In this document: positions 22,020 to 31,521 of the stretch, piece by piece
How positions within the stretch are numbered: the first letter of the stretch is position 1
How the letters are laid out: each line of letters starts with the position of its first letter
Assembly (NCBI GenBank): GCA_025617745.1
Contig: CM046863.1
Span: forward strand, 8,234,935 to 8,298,934
DNA length: 64,000 nucleotides
Direction of reading: 5' to 3'
DNA from: Heliocidaris erythrogramma
Lineage: Eukaryota; Echinodermata; Echinoidea; Camarodonta; Echinometridae
Notes under the pieces: model-generated
Seen by the model: only the letters and a program-made list of their open reading frames with translations
Told to the model about the DNA's origin: nothing
The model's database searches: none
Made by a program: the position numbers and the translations under genes

Positions 22020-22679
22020 TGTCAATAAATGCCGCTATGAATCCCTTGGATCATGCCTGCTTTTTGACAGAGTCATCTGCCATAGGGTTAACACGTGAAA
22101 ACATGGATTTTAAAAATGATTATAGTTCCTCTAGTATTACCTTGAATTTAGTGCAAATGTGGCTTACATGTAATTTGAGACTCTGAAAAGGCTTAATGAA
22201 GGTTCAAAAGGTGCAAGGGACCCCGCATAAATCCCCGGGAATATGCATGCTTTTGGCCTTCCATCTCCCATAGGTTAACACGCAAAAACGGGAATTTTGT
22301 GCCTTGAATAAAATTTAAAGCTCTGAAAATGTATAATTAAGACTCAACTAGTTGAATAGACCCCGCATAAATCCCCGGGAATATGCATGCTTTTTACCCC
22401 AAAAAAGTCTCTCCTGCCATAGGTTTACACGCGAAAACAAGGAATTTTAGGATGATTATAATTCCCATAATTTTTATTTGAAAATATAAAAAACGTGATT
22501 TACATGAAATTTAAAGCTCTGAAAAGGTATAATTAAGGCTTGATGAGTCCAGTAAACCCCCCATAAATCCCCGGGAATATGCATGCTTTTGACCAAAAAC
22601 GTCTCGCCTGCCATAGGTTAATACGCGAAAACAAGGAATTTTAAGGTGATTATAATTCCCTTTGATTTTCTTTGAAAAT
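22020..22679 (+). repeat. ~186-bp satellite, left block
   Basis: The unit marker AATCCCCGGGAATATGCATG occurs at 22230, 22370 and 22566 (intervals 140 and 196), with a diverged unit near 22030. Each unit also has CTGCCATAGGTTAACACGCG and GAAATTTAAAGCTCTGAAAA. The block stops abruptly at 22679 and resumes, mid-unit and in the same orientation, at 29067. Confidence 0.85.
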
Positions 22680-22867
22680 CGTCCCCGTTTTTACGAAGTG
22701 TCCCAAGAGGCAAAAATCGATGCAAATTCATAAAATGATTTTTTTCGATATTTTAACTAGGTATCACAATGCTTACATTTTCTCAAAATTTCAGAGTCTG
22801 AGATTGTCTAGTTACGTCATACGTGACAACACGAAACGCGTAAGGCTCATGCCAATTGAGGAAGTCC

Positions 22868-22912
22868 GTTTTCACGATCCGTCCCGTAAAAGGCCGGACG
22901 GATCGTGAAAAC
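22868..22912. repeat. Subterminal perfect hairpin of the 6.4-kb element
   Basis: GTTTTCACGATCCGTC (22868-22883) pairs perfectly with GACGGATCGTGAAAAC (22897-22912) around a 13-nt loop. The same motif, as TTTCACGAACCGTC, recurs near both ends of the element, as subterminal transposase sites do in many DNA transposons. Confidence 0.85.
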
Positions 22913-23558
22913 GCACCTGCAAAGCGATGTGCACGCTGCTTGGCATATCGTCGATTTCACGAACCGTCTCCAGACAGTGACTTGCATCGAGAAGAGAGGT
23001 CTTTTTCATGAAGAAGGCAGTATTTAGAGCGAAAATCCAAGGTACTTAAATTTTACAATGATATGAACAAAATGATACGTCTAAAAAATCATAAATGGGA
23101 TAAAAAGAAAAGAAATAGCTATTTTTGTTTCGTGATTGCAAAGTTCGTTAAATAGAGCCCCATATATAGCATTCCATGTAAGTGTAACTGTACAGGTTTA
23201 AATTAGACCAAAGCAAAAGCTTCAGTCTCTCACAGTCTCTGTATCGTCGGTTGTTCCGCTGAGACTACGCCTGGCTCAACAAGACCTCCGTCTGTGGGGA
23301 AGGTTGAGAAATGTTAGAAATATTAAAGATTTCCCCATAACAGACGGTTATTGCTGTATATTCTAGGTTTAACCACTCATAGGTACATTCCTATACTTCG
23401 TGTGTATAATGTAGGCAGTCATACACCTCATCTTTTTAAAACACCACTGCACAAAAGTCACCAATATTCACTCAAAATCGGCATTTAATTTTCAAAAACC
23501 GACCCCAGAATATCCAAGAAATACAATAAATTCAACTCACCAATGTTGGAAAAGATAT
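22913..23558. other. Non-coding part of the 6.4-kb element
   Basis: Contains one further CACGAACCGTC motif at about 22959. A modest inverted repeat CCGTCTGTGGGGAA / TTCCCCATAACAGACGG lies at 23288-23346. A possible minus-strand splice donor GTGAGT occurs at about 23545-23540. Confidence 0.4.
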
Positions 23559-23909
23559 TTACAAAAATGAAATCCGCAATTTACTGTTGATTCTCGCGAA
23601 ACGAGCTATCGGAGTCATTGTGTACATTTCCTGGTCGCCGCGGGCGCTGACATCTCCCCAAAAGAGTTTTGTCCTCAAAAATTCGGTCCCTATGGCGTAC
23701 ACGGAAAAGTTCCGATTTTCTGTGTGCGCGATCGTAAAGATCGATGTGCCCTTGCGATCCCGAGTTTCTTCGTGGACCAAAATTATATTGGCCGATTTTA
23801 GTCTAAGACATCGGCAGTTTGTAAACAACACGCGATCGCGAAACAAATCGGCGGGGATTTCTCCGGTTTTGGACAAGATTTTGACTTTGGATTTTGCTGT
23901 AAATATCAA
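23559..23909 (-). CDS. Unrecognised coding candidate inside the 6.4-kb element
   Basis: A minus-strand frame of up to 116 codons lies in a CpG-rich block that stands out from AT-rich surroundings. It reads like a protein: LFRDRVLFTNCRCLRLKSAN, then IILVHEETRDRKGTSIFTIA and later GDVSARGDQEMYTMTPIARF. TGATATTTACAG at about 23901-23890 would serve as an acceptor, in which case the exon starts about 23889. The opposite strand is also open over most of the same span (23587-23922) but its product looks less protein-like. No known domain is visible. It could be part of the element's own protein. Confidence 0.35.
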   Translation of the reverse strand: MIFTAKSKVKILSKTGEIPADLFRDRVLFTNCRCLRLKSANIILVHEETRDRKGTSIFTIAHTENRNFSVYAIGTEFLRTKLFWGDVSARGDQEMYTMTPIARFARINSKLRISFL

Positions 23910-23922
23910 AAGTTCTTCCTAA

Positions 23923-24780
23923 CGGCCATTTGAGGTAGGAGTGAGATTTTTAAGGGCTGAATTTGAAAGCAAGTATTTAAAATATTTATCTTATTTTCCC
24001 CCCCATACCTTTACTACATGCGACAGAAAATACCAACTATTTTACAGAAATGTACCGGGAGTGGGTTTAACTAACTTGAGATCTAACTTAGATAATCCTA
24101 TGCTGTATGGCTAACTTCGCTAATGCTAAGCTTAGGAAGCCTAGGCTTAAGGCTAAGATAACTGTCTTAAACCTAGGCTAAGCTAAGCGTATGCTGGCTA
24201 TTATGTATGCATTTCTTTGAGAATTGTGTTCCAAAATCCAAAGGTTTGGCCCAGCTTGTATATGTGAAGGTGCTAATTATGTGTGTGGGTAGTGCACTAA
24301 AAAATAAAGGGCCTCAATCAATAAGCACTACACTATGTGCACACGATTTTCTTAGTACTGTAATGGCAGTGATTGTACTCTTTATAGAGCAATAATTAAT
24401 GATTCACTTCTTATTTGGGCCTTCGTAATGTAGCGTATAAACTTTAGAATACCCCACCCATATGGTTTATGTACAAGAACCTCCAGACCCTAGGTTATAG
24501 CTTGTGTTGTGTAAGAGTGTTGTGTATCCGAAGAACATTCATTTAGGTCAGTTTTTAGTGGTGGGGTATTCTAAAGTTGCTCTGATATTTATTTCAAATC
24601 AGTTTAGATGAAATATATACATGCATGCTGTTTTATATTATCTTTAATTGGAGTTGGATGGGACAAGATTATTGAAACTACATCCAATGCCACGAATATT
24701 GAGCTTGTAGATCTATTGAAACTTTCGTTGTGCTATTCATTTATTTTTTTTATTTTAAACTAGTATTCATCTGTTTCCAT
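23923..24780. other. Non-coding part of the 6.4-kb element
   Basis: Includes a patch of AAGCTTAGGAAGCCTAGGCTT-like short repeats at 24120-24190 and the small inverted-repeat element at 24441-24577. No gene is supported. Confidence 0.35.
24441..24577. mobile_element. 137-bp inverted-repeat element (MITE-like)
   Basis: ACTTTAGAATACCCCACC at 24441-24458 is repeated inverted, without mismatch, at 24560-24577. Nothing codes inside. The target duplication is unclear. Confidence 0.65.
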
Positions 24781-26470
24781 CATATTTCAGCTGGTGGCTG
24801 TTAAATTAGTGACTTTCTCCTGCTAAGTTGATTTACCGTGTTGTATTCAGCATGTCAAGAGTGTAAAGACGTAAGCATCACACCAATTTAATTCAATCAG
24901 GTTCTCTTCCTTTCTCTCTCTTTGTATTTTATTGTAAAAAAAACACTTTAAAATGATCCTAAAAGATCTCCCTGAATAACAGAAATAGTGCATAAATTAA
25001 TGAAATAAACAAATTAAATTTATACAATACAAACCCCATAAGGAAGATAGACATACATTTTTCAATAAGTAGTTTATTTATATATCTTTTAAGTGTCTGC
25101 ATGCTTGTGTGGATTTGGGACTAGACTAAAATAATTGACTGCATGTACATGTATGATCATAGTGAGCTCAGTTATATTAATATCATATTGTGCCTTTTTT
25201 CCCCTCCAAAATGTAGTGTTCAAAGGAAGCTTAAAAAGATAAATACTTATTTTCACATTTCTTTCATATTTCAGCTGTGGACTGTTGGTGTGACATCCAA
25301 TCTTGCATTCAGCATGCAAATCACTTTTCAGCTGGTGGTGGTTAGTGTCCAGCTTGCTCCTGTTAAATAGATGTGTCTTGAATTCAACAAATCAAGAGAG
25401 TACAGATGTAAGTATCACAGTCATTTAATTCCATCAGGTTCTCTTCATCTATTTGTTTTTTTGTATGACAATAGAAAATGATCCTCAGCAAAGATTTTGT
25501 TTTATCAATAAATTTCTTTCATATTTCAGCTGTGGACTGTTGGTGTGACATCCAATCTTGCATTCAGCATTCAGCTGGTGGTGGTTAGTGTCCAGCTTGC
25601 TCCTGTTGAATAGATGTGTCTTGCATTCAACATTTCAACAGAGTACAGATGTAAGTATCACAGTCATTTAATTCCCCCAGGTTCTCTTCATCTCTTTGTT
25701 TGTTTTTTTTTTTTTTTTTATATGACACTGGAAAAATATAAACAAAAGAAATAATGTAGTAATTAAATAAATAGATAAATAATAATAAAGAGATGTGTAA
25801 TGTATAGTTGTTCTACTAATGAATGTAAAACAAACCCTATATACAATATACTTCATCAAGATTTCAATAAGTAATATATTTCTATATTTTTTTATTGTGT
25901 TTGTGTGCTTGTATGGATTTGGGACTAGACTAAAACAATTGACTACATACAGCCCTGGAAACAATTATTAGACCAAGCTTCTGTAATTAGGGTACTTTAA
26001 TATGCATACAAAATTATAAAAATGATTTGTCTTTGTATTTCATTGAATGAATACCAAACTCCAGCAATTATACCTTGATTTTATGATATTTTATTTCCTT
26101 CTTACCACAAAAATAACACTATCAGTAACCATTCTTGGTCTAATATTTTTTTCCATGGCTGTACATGGTCATACTGAACTCAGTTACATCAATATAATAT
26201 ACTATATTGTGCCTATTTCCCCTCCAAAATGTAGTGTTCAGAGGATGCTTAAAAAGATAAATACTTATTGTCACATTTCTTTCATATTTCAGCTGTGGAC
26301 TGTTGGTGTGACATCCAATCTTGCAATCAGCATTCATATCAATTTTCAGCTGGTGGTGGTTAGTGTCCAGCTTGCTCCTGTTGAATAGATGTGTCTTGCA
26401 TTCAACATTTCAAGAGAGTACAGATGTAAGTATCAGTCATTTAATTCCATCAGGTCTCTTCATCTCTGTG
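24780..26470 (+). repeat. Four tandemly duplicated exon-like cassettes with splice sites
   Basis: Each cassette has an acceptor (CATATTTCAG), a body starting CTGTGGACTGTTGGTGTGAC (diverged in the first copy), and a donor (GATGTAAGTATC or GACGTAAGCATC). Predicted exons are 24791-24870 (80 nt), 25275-25407 (133), 25530-25650 (121) and 26293-26425 (133). The third lacks 12 nt relative to the second and fourth, a whole number of codons. Intron-like flanks are duplicated too. All copies contain an in-frame stop in the best frame (LVVVSVQLAPV then stop), so these may be non-coding RNA exons, terminal exons or poison exons. No family is recognised. Confidence 0.55.
25950..26161. mobile_element. TA-flanked 212-bp MITE inside the fourth cassette
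   Basis: The left end CAGCCCTGGAAACAATTATT and the right end, reverse-complemented, CAGCCATGGAAAAAAATATT are flanked by TA at 25948-25949 and 26162-26163. The second cassette lacks it and shows the empty site (GACTGCATGTACATGTATGATC). This is a Tc1/mariner-type non-autonomous element. Confidence 0.85.
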
Positions 26471-26805
26471 TTTACTTTTGTATGACAATAGAACATGATC
26501 CTAAGCAAGATTTTCAACTGGTTTATCAGTAAGTTGGAACAAATCCTATATACAATAGACTTCATTGAGTTTGTTGCTAGAATACTCTCTCCGTATTCTA
26601 GCAACAAACTCAATGACGTCTATTGTATATAGGCTTTTTTACATTCATTAATAGAACACCTACAGATTACATATCTCTTTATCATTATTTATCTATTTAT
26701 ATCATTATTACATTGTTTCTGTTGTTCTGACTTACTGATAAACCAGTTGAAAATCTTTGCTTAGGATCATTTTCCATTGTCATAATATGAAGAGAACCTG
26801 ATGGG
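26440..26805. repeat. Inverted duplication closing the cassette array
   Basis: The intron-like sequence downstream of the fourth cassette (CATCAGGTCTCTTCATC onward) reappears inverted up to 26805. The centre is near 26588 and has a near-perfect stem, CATTGAGTTTGTTGCTAGAA against TTCTAGCAACAAACTCAATG. Unique sequence, with the coding candidate at 26808, begins immediately after. Confidence 0.8.
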
Positions 26806-26807
26806 CC

Positions 26808-26960
26808 AAGTTCAGAGCACTTCAGGTAACCAAAAGTGGTCAAGATGCTATCGGTTTCAAGTACTCCCACCTGGAAGATGGTTTTGATTACATTTCAGTG
26901 ACAAGCAGGCGAAGAGGAATACCAGAATACCAGGCCTTCTATCGCATGCTTCCACACTAA
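26808..26960 (+). CDS. Unrecognised C-terminal coding segment, 5'-truncated
   Basis: The frame from 26808 to the stop TAA at 26958-26960 gives 50 residues with clear protein character, including DAIGFKYSHLEDGFDYISVT and RGIPEYQAFYRMLPH. The upstream stop at 26799-26801 lies inside the inverted duplication, so the beginning was probably cut off by that rearrangement. No strong acceptor is visible; weak CAGs lie at 26815 and 26825. I do not recognise a family. It may be the last exon of a gene carried by the 6.4-kb element. Confidence 0.35.
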   Translation, partial: KFRALQVTKSGQDAIGFKYSHLEDGFDYISVTSRRRGIPEYQAFYRMLPH

Positions 26961-27224
26961 GCACATTGAGCTATTGTATGAGTCCACAATTAACTCAATT
27001 TTGTGTATATTTTCATACGTATCGAACATGTTAGCTTACACATGCTCAAATAATATAGAGTATTTATGATAGAGACTGCCCTAATACAATGTTATGTTTA
27101 ACTGGCGCATGCTATAGTCCATTTCCCTCTTTCTTAATTGCAGGTTTTAAAAAGTGATCCAGATTCAAGTTGGATTTTTTTTCACTTTGATGTAGATATG
27201 TCTAGTGGGTTTTATTAACCATAA

Positions 27225-27250
27225 TAAGGCTGGGGGGGGGGGGGGGGTAA
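27225..27250. repeat. Poly-G run inside a short inverted repeat
   Basis: AATAAGGCTG plus about 15 G plus TAATCCGCAGCCTTATT: the AATAAGGCTG/CAGCCTTATT arms flank the run, so the G tract lies in a hairpin loop. Confidence 0.6.
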
Positions 27251-27282
27251 TCCGCAGCCTTATTTGAGTTAAAGCATGTTTC

Positions 27283-27580
27283 AAAGCTAGACATAAGCTC
27301 AAAGCAGTATACATCAGTCCTGACAAGGACTGTCACATTGTATTTTCTGTAAAGAGCAAGTGTTATAATCTCTTTGGTTTTAGAGTCCAGGCAAGGACAA
27401 AGCTAGACACAAGCTCAAAACAGTATACATCTGTCATATTGTATTTTCTGTAAAGAGCAAGTGTTATAATATCTTTGGTTTTAGAGTCTAGTCAAGGACA
27501 TTTAAGCTAGACACAAGCTCAAAGCAGTATACATCAGCCATTACAAGGACTGTCACATTGTGTTTACTGAAAAAGCAGGT
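27283..27580 (+). repeat. Tandem repeat, about 2.7 copies of 116/103 bp
   Basis: Units starting AAAGCTAGACAYAAGCTCAA occur at 27283, 27399 and about 27502. The middle copy lacks the CAGTCCTGACAAGGACTG block, itself a small palindrome, which explains the shorter second period. Confidence 0.85.
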
Positions 27581-28177
27581 AACAAGTTTAGCATCCCTTT
27601 AGAGCCATAAGTTCAACTTTTTTGACACTTAGGAAACAAAGAATGACCACAAAAGCTATTTAAGACACCATTTTTTGATGTTTAAAACTGTATATACATG
27701 TATAAGTACTCATTACGCTGTTGCCGTGTAATATGTCTATTAGCTGGTATTAAAAATATAAAGAAAATGTTTCTATTCTGTTTGTTTTTTTACATTACAT
27801 ATTTCAAATTTATTTCGATGAGAGGATTATGAAATGATTATGAGAGTATAATCTCTTCGTGGTAGAAATGTAGCAGTCATGAATTTCATGAAATTTGCAG
27901 TTTTTCTCTAAGGTATTATCATACTTGCTCTCACTCATGCATTCTCTGTAAGGGTCCTGAAATTTCTAATGATCAGTTAAGGTGTTAATGTGTTATGATG
28001 AGGTTATGGTATACTTATGCTTAATTTCAATTACATATATTTATCCTTGCCATGCTTATGCTTTTGCCTAAATTATCTGATGAATACTTATCTACATCTT
28101 TGTAACAGTTTGATTTTACATTTGATATTATTTTGATGTTTGTATAATATTGTGTATATATCATTACTTTTTAAAGG
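27581..28177. other. Non-coding, no gene recognised
   Basis: AT-rich sequence within the 6.4-kb element. Nothing supported. Confidence 0.35.
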
Positions 28178-28420
28178 TGACAACACTATGAACATGACGA
28201 ACAAAGAAGTGGACAATTTATGCTGCTTCTCATTGTACCCTTCACAATTGCACTGGTTAACAAAAGAACATCCATTCATTGCTATCCTGTAAAAATATGT
28301 AGAACAGGTGTCACATAATAGCAGTGAAGGGATGTCCTTTTGTCTACTAGAGCTATTGTGGAGGGTACAATGAGGAGCTGCATAAATTGTCCGCTCTCTT
28401 TGTCACCGTGTTCATAGTGC
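28178..28420. repeat. Hairpin repeat, arms ~95 bp
   Basis: CACTATGAACA and GACAATTTATGC at the left (28184-28225) pair with GCATAAATTGTC and TGTTCATAGTG at the right (28380-28418). Further matches include CATTGTACCCT. The arms show about 15-20% divergence. The loop is about 28284-28328. This may be another small foldback element. Confidence 0.75.
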
Positions 28421-29036
28421 AATATCAGCCTTTGGTAGCATGTTATGTCATGGTTATTAATGAACCAGTTCAGTTCAATTTATTGCAGCTACAAATGTAT
28501 TACTTTACATTTATCGGAAATATACAATAGAATGGAAATATACTGTAAATATACATTAATTGTAAAGTAGAAATGTAATGAAATGAAATGAAATGAAATA
28601 TTAATGTCTATTAGATATTTGATTTTTTTAAAGACATACTGAATAGTAGTGACTAGTCTATCAATCATATTCATATAAATATGTAATATCTACTGTGCTC
28701 TTTTTTAAATGAATGAATACTATCAATTAAAGACGGTGGAAACGGCCGCGTATACGCTGCGGGGCCACTACGTAAAGACGAGTCTGAGCGTGGATGTCAA
28801 GTTTTGCGTTTTCACGAACCGTCCTCTGACTATCCTCTATGATTCAGATTTAATTGTTGATTAAATAAACATTATTTCCCCATAAAATTTACATCATTTC
28901 ATTCTTTAGATGTGTACTATCATGATATCAAAAAATTAATACCATCACATACTTTCCCCCCGTGAAAATAGCGATCGAACAAAAGTCAAAACTTTAAACG
29001 CGTTTAGCTCAAAAAAATGTTTGGTCTCCCATAACG
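28421..29036. other. Right end of the 6.4-kb element, non-coding
   Basis: Contains an (AATGA)n patch at about 28577-28600, a GC-rich block at 28745-28830 and the subterminal motif TTTTCACGAACCGTC at 28808-28825. No gene. Confidence 0.4.
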
Positions 29037-29066
29037 CTCTTGGGACACTTCGTGAAAACGGTGACG

Positions 29067-29560
29067 AAATGTAAAAAATGTGATTTACATGAAATTTAAA
29101 GCTCTGATAAGGTATAATTAAGGCTTGATGAGTCCAGTAAACCCCCCATAAATCTCCGGGAATATGCATGCTTTTGGCCTTCCAGCTCCCATAGGTTAAC
29201 ACATGAAAACAGGGGTTTTGAAATGATTTTAATTCCCCTAGTATTTATTTGAAATTATGAAAAATGTGATTTACATGAAATTTAAAGCTCTGAAAGGGTA
29301 TAATTGAGGCTCGATGAGTCCAATAAACCCCCCATAAATCCCCGGGAATATGCATGCTTTTGGCCTTCCAGCTCCCATTGGTTAACACATGAAAACAGGG
29401 TTTTTGAAATGATTTTAATTCCCCTAGTATTTATTTGAAATTATGAAAAATGTGATTTACATGAAATTTAAAGCTATGGAAGGGTATGATTGAGGCTCGA
29501 TGAGTCCAATAAACCCCGCACAAATCCCCGGGAATATGCATGCTTTCGACCAAAAAAAAT
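29067..29560 (+). repeat. ~186-bp satellite, right block
   Basis: The marker AATCYCCGGGAATATGCATG occurs at 29151, 29337 and 29523, exactly 186 bp apart. The array resumes mid-unit at 29067 directly after the 6.4-kb element and in the same orientation as 22020-22679. Confidence 0.9.
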
Positions 29561-29993
29561 AATTTGCCATACTACACGTGCATTCCAATATTTGTTATCG
29601 ATGACCTAATATGGGCGTGTACCGATCACGTGAGTCGACGACATCCAATGAGATCGTGCACTAGCAGACGACCATGTAGCAGACGTACGTCCGCCCGAAA
29701 GCAAACCCAGCCTAGCCGGTTAGAAGAAACTCTAACTAAATTCCAGTTCACTATTATATTTCTAATGTACCAGAGGCAAAATTCAATGTGTTAAATTCAT
29801 AAATTCGTATAAGCAATGTTCTATCACCGCATTACGCCTAGCCTAATGGACCAATGGCTGATGTTCATGCATGCAGCATGGAATAGCTGAGCGGAATAGG
29901 TGCATGGAAATGATAGGTGTCTAGCACTATCTAGGCTCGGTCTACCCCTCTGCGATCCCGATCGAGGTGGTGGCGTTGCCGGTGGCGTTGCCG
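29561..29993. other. Non-coding, no gene recognised
   Basis: Moderate GC. Open frames lack recognisable features. Confidence 0.3.
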
Positions 29994-30102
29994 ATGGAAC
30001 TATGTCAGTTTGCCAAAACTTGGCGCATCAATGTTTTTTGCTTGCTGTTCGTTGTTTGCTTGTCTTTGGCACCGACAGCCTCGAGAGACCGACAATGTAG
30101 TG
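29994..30102 (+). CDS. Possible N-terminal exon with signal peptide, interrupted by poly-G
   Basis: From the ATG at 29994 the frame reads MELCQFAKTWRINVFCLLFV and then VCLSLAPTASRDRQCS: a basic N region, a hydrophobic core and a plausible signal-peptidase site after the TAS. It then runs into a G tract of about 27 nt. A weak donor (AATGTAGTG) sits just before the tract. It may be the first exon of a secreted protein damaged by a poly-G repeat, or chance. Confidence 0.2.
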
Positions 30103-30345
30103 GGGGGGGGGGGGGGGGGGGGGGGGGGACTTCTGAACCCTGTTATGGATATGAGTCTGACACTGACATTCTATGACAAGGGCGTAGTAAAAGGGTGGGG
30201 GTACAAAATTAATGCAGGGCTTGGGGGGGGGGGGGGGGCTTCTGAACCCTGTTATGGATATGAGTCTGACACTGACATTCTATGACAAGGGCGTAGTAAA
30301 AGGGTGGGGGCATAAAATTAATGCAGGGCTGTCAACTTTGGGGAG
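30103..30345 (+). repeat. Tandem duplication of a poly-G unit, period 109 bp
   Basis: CTTCTGAACCCTGTTATGGA at 30130 and 30239 begin near-identical copies, each preceded by a G run (about 27 and 16 G) and ending in GGGCGTAGTAAAAGGGTGGG. The duplicated unit therefore includes the G tract. Confidence 0.85.
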
Positions 30346-30438
30346 CCGCTTGAAGGGAGATTCGTATTTTTTCTTCTCGTCAGCTCTCCAAAAGTCAGTT
30401 GGGGGACATTTCGCCAGCCCTCAAAAAGTTGCTCAGTA

Positions 30439-30471
<33 letters not shown>

Positions 30472-30870
30472 GGCAAATATTTTTCTTCTCGCCAGCCCTC
30501 CGAAAGTCGCTCAGTGGAGGGGTGTATAGGGTATCAGATTTTATCAGTTTTCCTCTATAATTCTCTGACAAGCAAAAAAGTTATCAGTTCTAAAAGGGGG
30601 ATACAATTTTTTTTTAAAGCCCCTAAATCCGCCACTGATCCATGCCCGGACTGTCACGTCAGTCTTGCGGGGTGGGCCTCTTTACAAGTTTTTCTCGGAG
30701 GGTTAATAGAACGACATTGTTATAGTCTCGTGGGCTCCCAAACTAAATTTGGTGCTCGATCCGGGGTTTTTTCACAATTTAGGCAAGAGCCCGTATATGC
30801 CAACCTGGGTTTCAAGAAGGGGGCCACGGCCGATTCGCCCCCTCTTGATCCGCCCCTGCTATTCTGTCAT
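30346..30870. repeat. Poly-G repeat family, nested copies
   Basis: Contains CAGCTCTCCAAAAGTC, CCAGCCCTCAAAAAGTTGCTC, a G run of about 32 (30439-30470), then CTCGCCAGCCCTCCGAAAGT. Right-end-like sequences occur at 30633-30647 (AATCCGCCACTGA) and 30838-30860 (TTGATCCGCCCCTGC), the complement of a CAGGGGCGGATC-type terminus seen at 37286. Confidence 0.7.
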
Positions 30871-31521
30871 TGATGTGAAGAATAGGATTTCATAGTGTTG
30901 GTGGTCGATATCATTTAATTGAAAGATTGGGGGAAAAGCAATCAGAGATTTTTTTTTTTTATTATTTTATTTTTTTCCAATTGCTTTATTTTTACTGTTT
31001 GTTTCTGTTGGTTTTTCTTTTTTTTTTTTTTTTTTGCTCAGTGAATTTGTTTTTAATCATGTAAATCACTTGTAATTTTTGTGATTTCTGTAGATTTCCT
31101 AATAAAAACACAAATACAAAAAAATAAGAGATCATTATTTTTTCCTCAATTCTATTGCAGCCATTTTTTACAGATCGGTTGTGAGAGAGAATATAGAGAA
31201 TAAGAGAGTAGGAAAAAATGAGAGGGGGAGGAGAGAGAGAGACAAAGAGAGCTGGGGAAAAAGTAATGGGATATTCCTACAAAGACAGAATAGGACTGAT
31301 AATAAATAAATTATATCATCAGCTGCTATTGTTGGTTACTAGTTAATATAATTTAAAACACGGAGGCCACCCCCCCCCCCCCACCCTTTTCGTACAATCC
31401 GTAAAGGACATATTGCGTTGATGATGGCTACGGAGCAAGCCCTATACTGTTTTCTTCGCCTGTCGTCTCACATTTCTACAGCAGAATATTACAAATAACT
31501 TACCGTAAGTTGGTTATATTG
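30871..31521. other. Non-coding; retroelement-like 3' tail and low complexity
   Basis: T-rich at 30940-31040, AATAAAAACACAAATACAAA at 31100-31125, purine-rich GAGAGAG at 31180-31245, and poly-C at about 31369-31382. No gene. Confidence 0.4.

Larger units (their letters stand above)
22680..29066. mobile_element. 6.4-kb element with 30-bp terminal inverted repeats, inserted in the satellite
   Basis: The left end CGTCCCCGTTTTTACGAAGT (22680-22709) and the right end, reverse-complemented, CGTCACCGTTTTCACGAAGT (29066-29037) match at 28 of 30 positions. AAAT occurs on both sides (22676-22679 and 29067-29070). Removing the element and one AAAT restores a continuous satellite unit matching the intact one at 22480-22520, which is strong evidence for insertion with a 4-bp target duplication. 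Subterminal GTTTTCACGAWCCGTC motifs lie at 22868-22912, about 22953-22970 and 28808-28825. No transposase family is recognised. The interior holds two unidentified coding candidates, exon-like cassettes, nested small elements and tandem repeats. Confidence 0.75.

Noticed and set aside
23587-23922. Plus-strand frame of 111 codons as the real gene
   Set aside because: The minus-strand product over the same span looks more like a protein; the plus frame is probably its shadow, though this is not settled.
30010-30285. Glycine-rich proteins
   Set aside because: The glycine runs are translations of poly-G tracts in tandemly duplicated repeat DNA.
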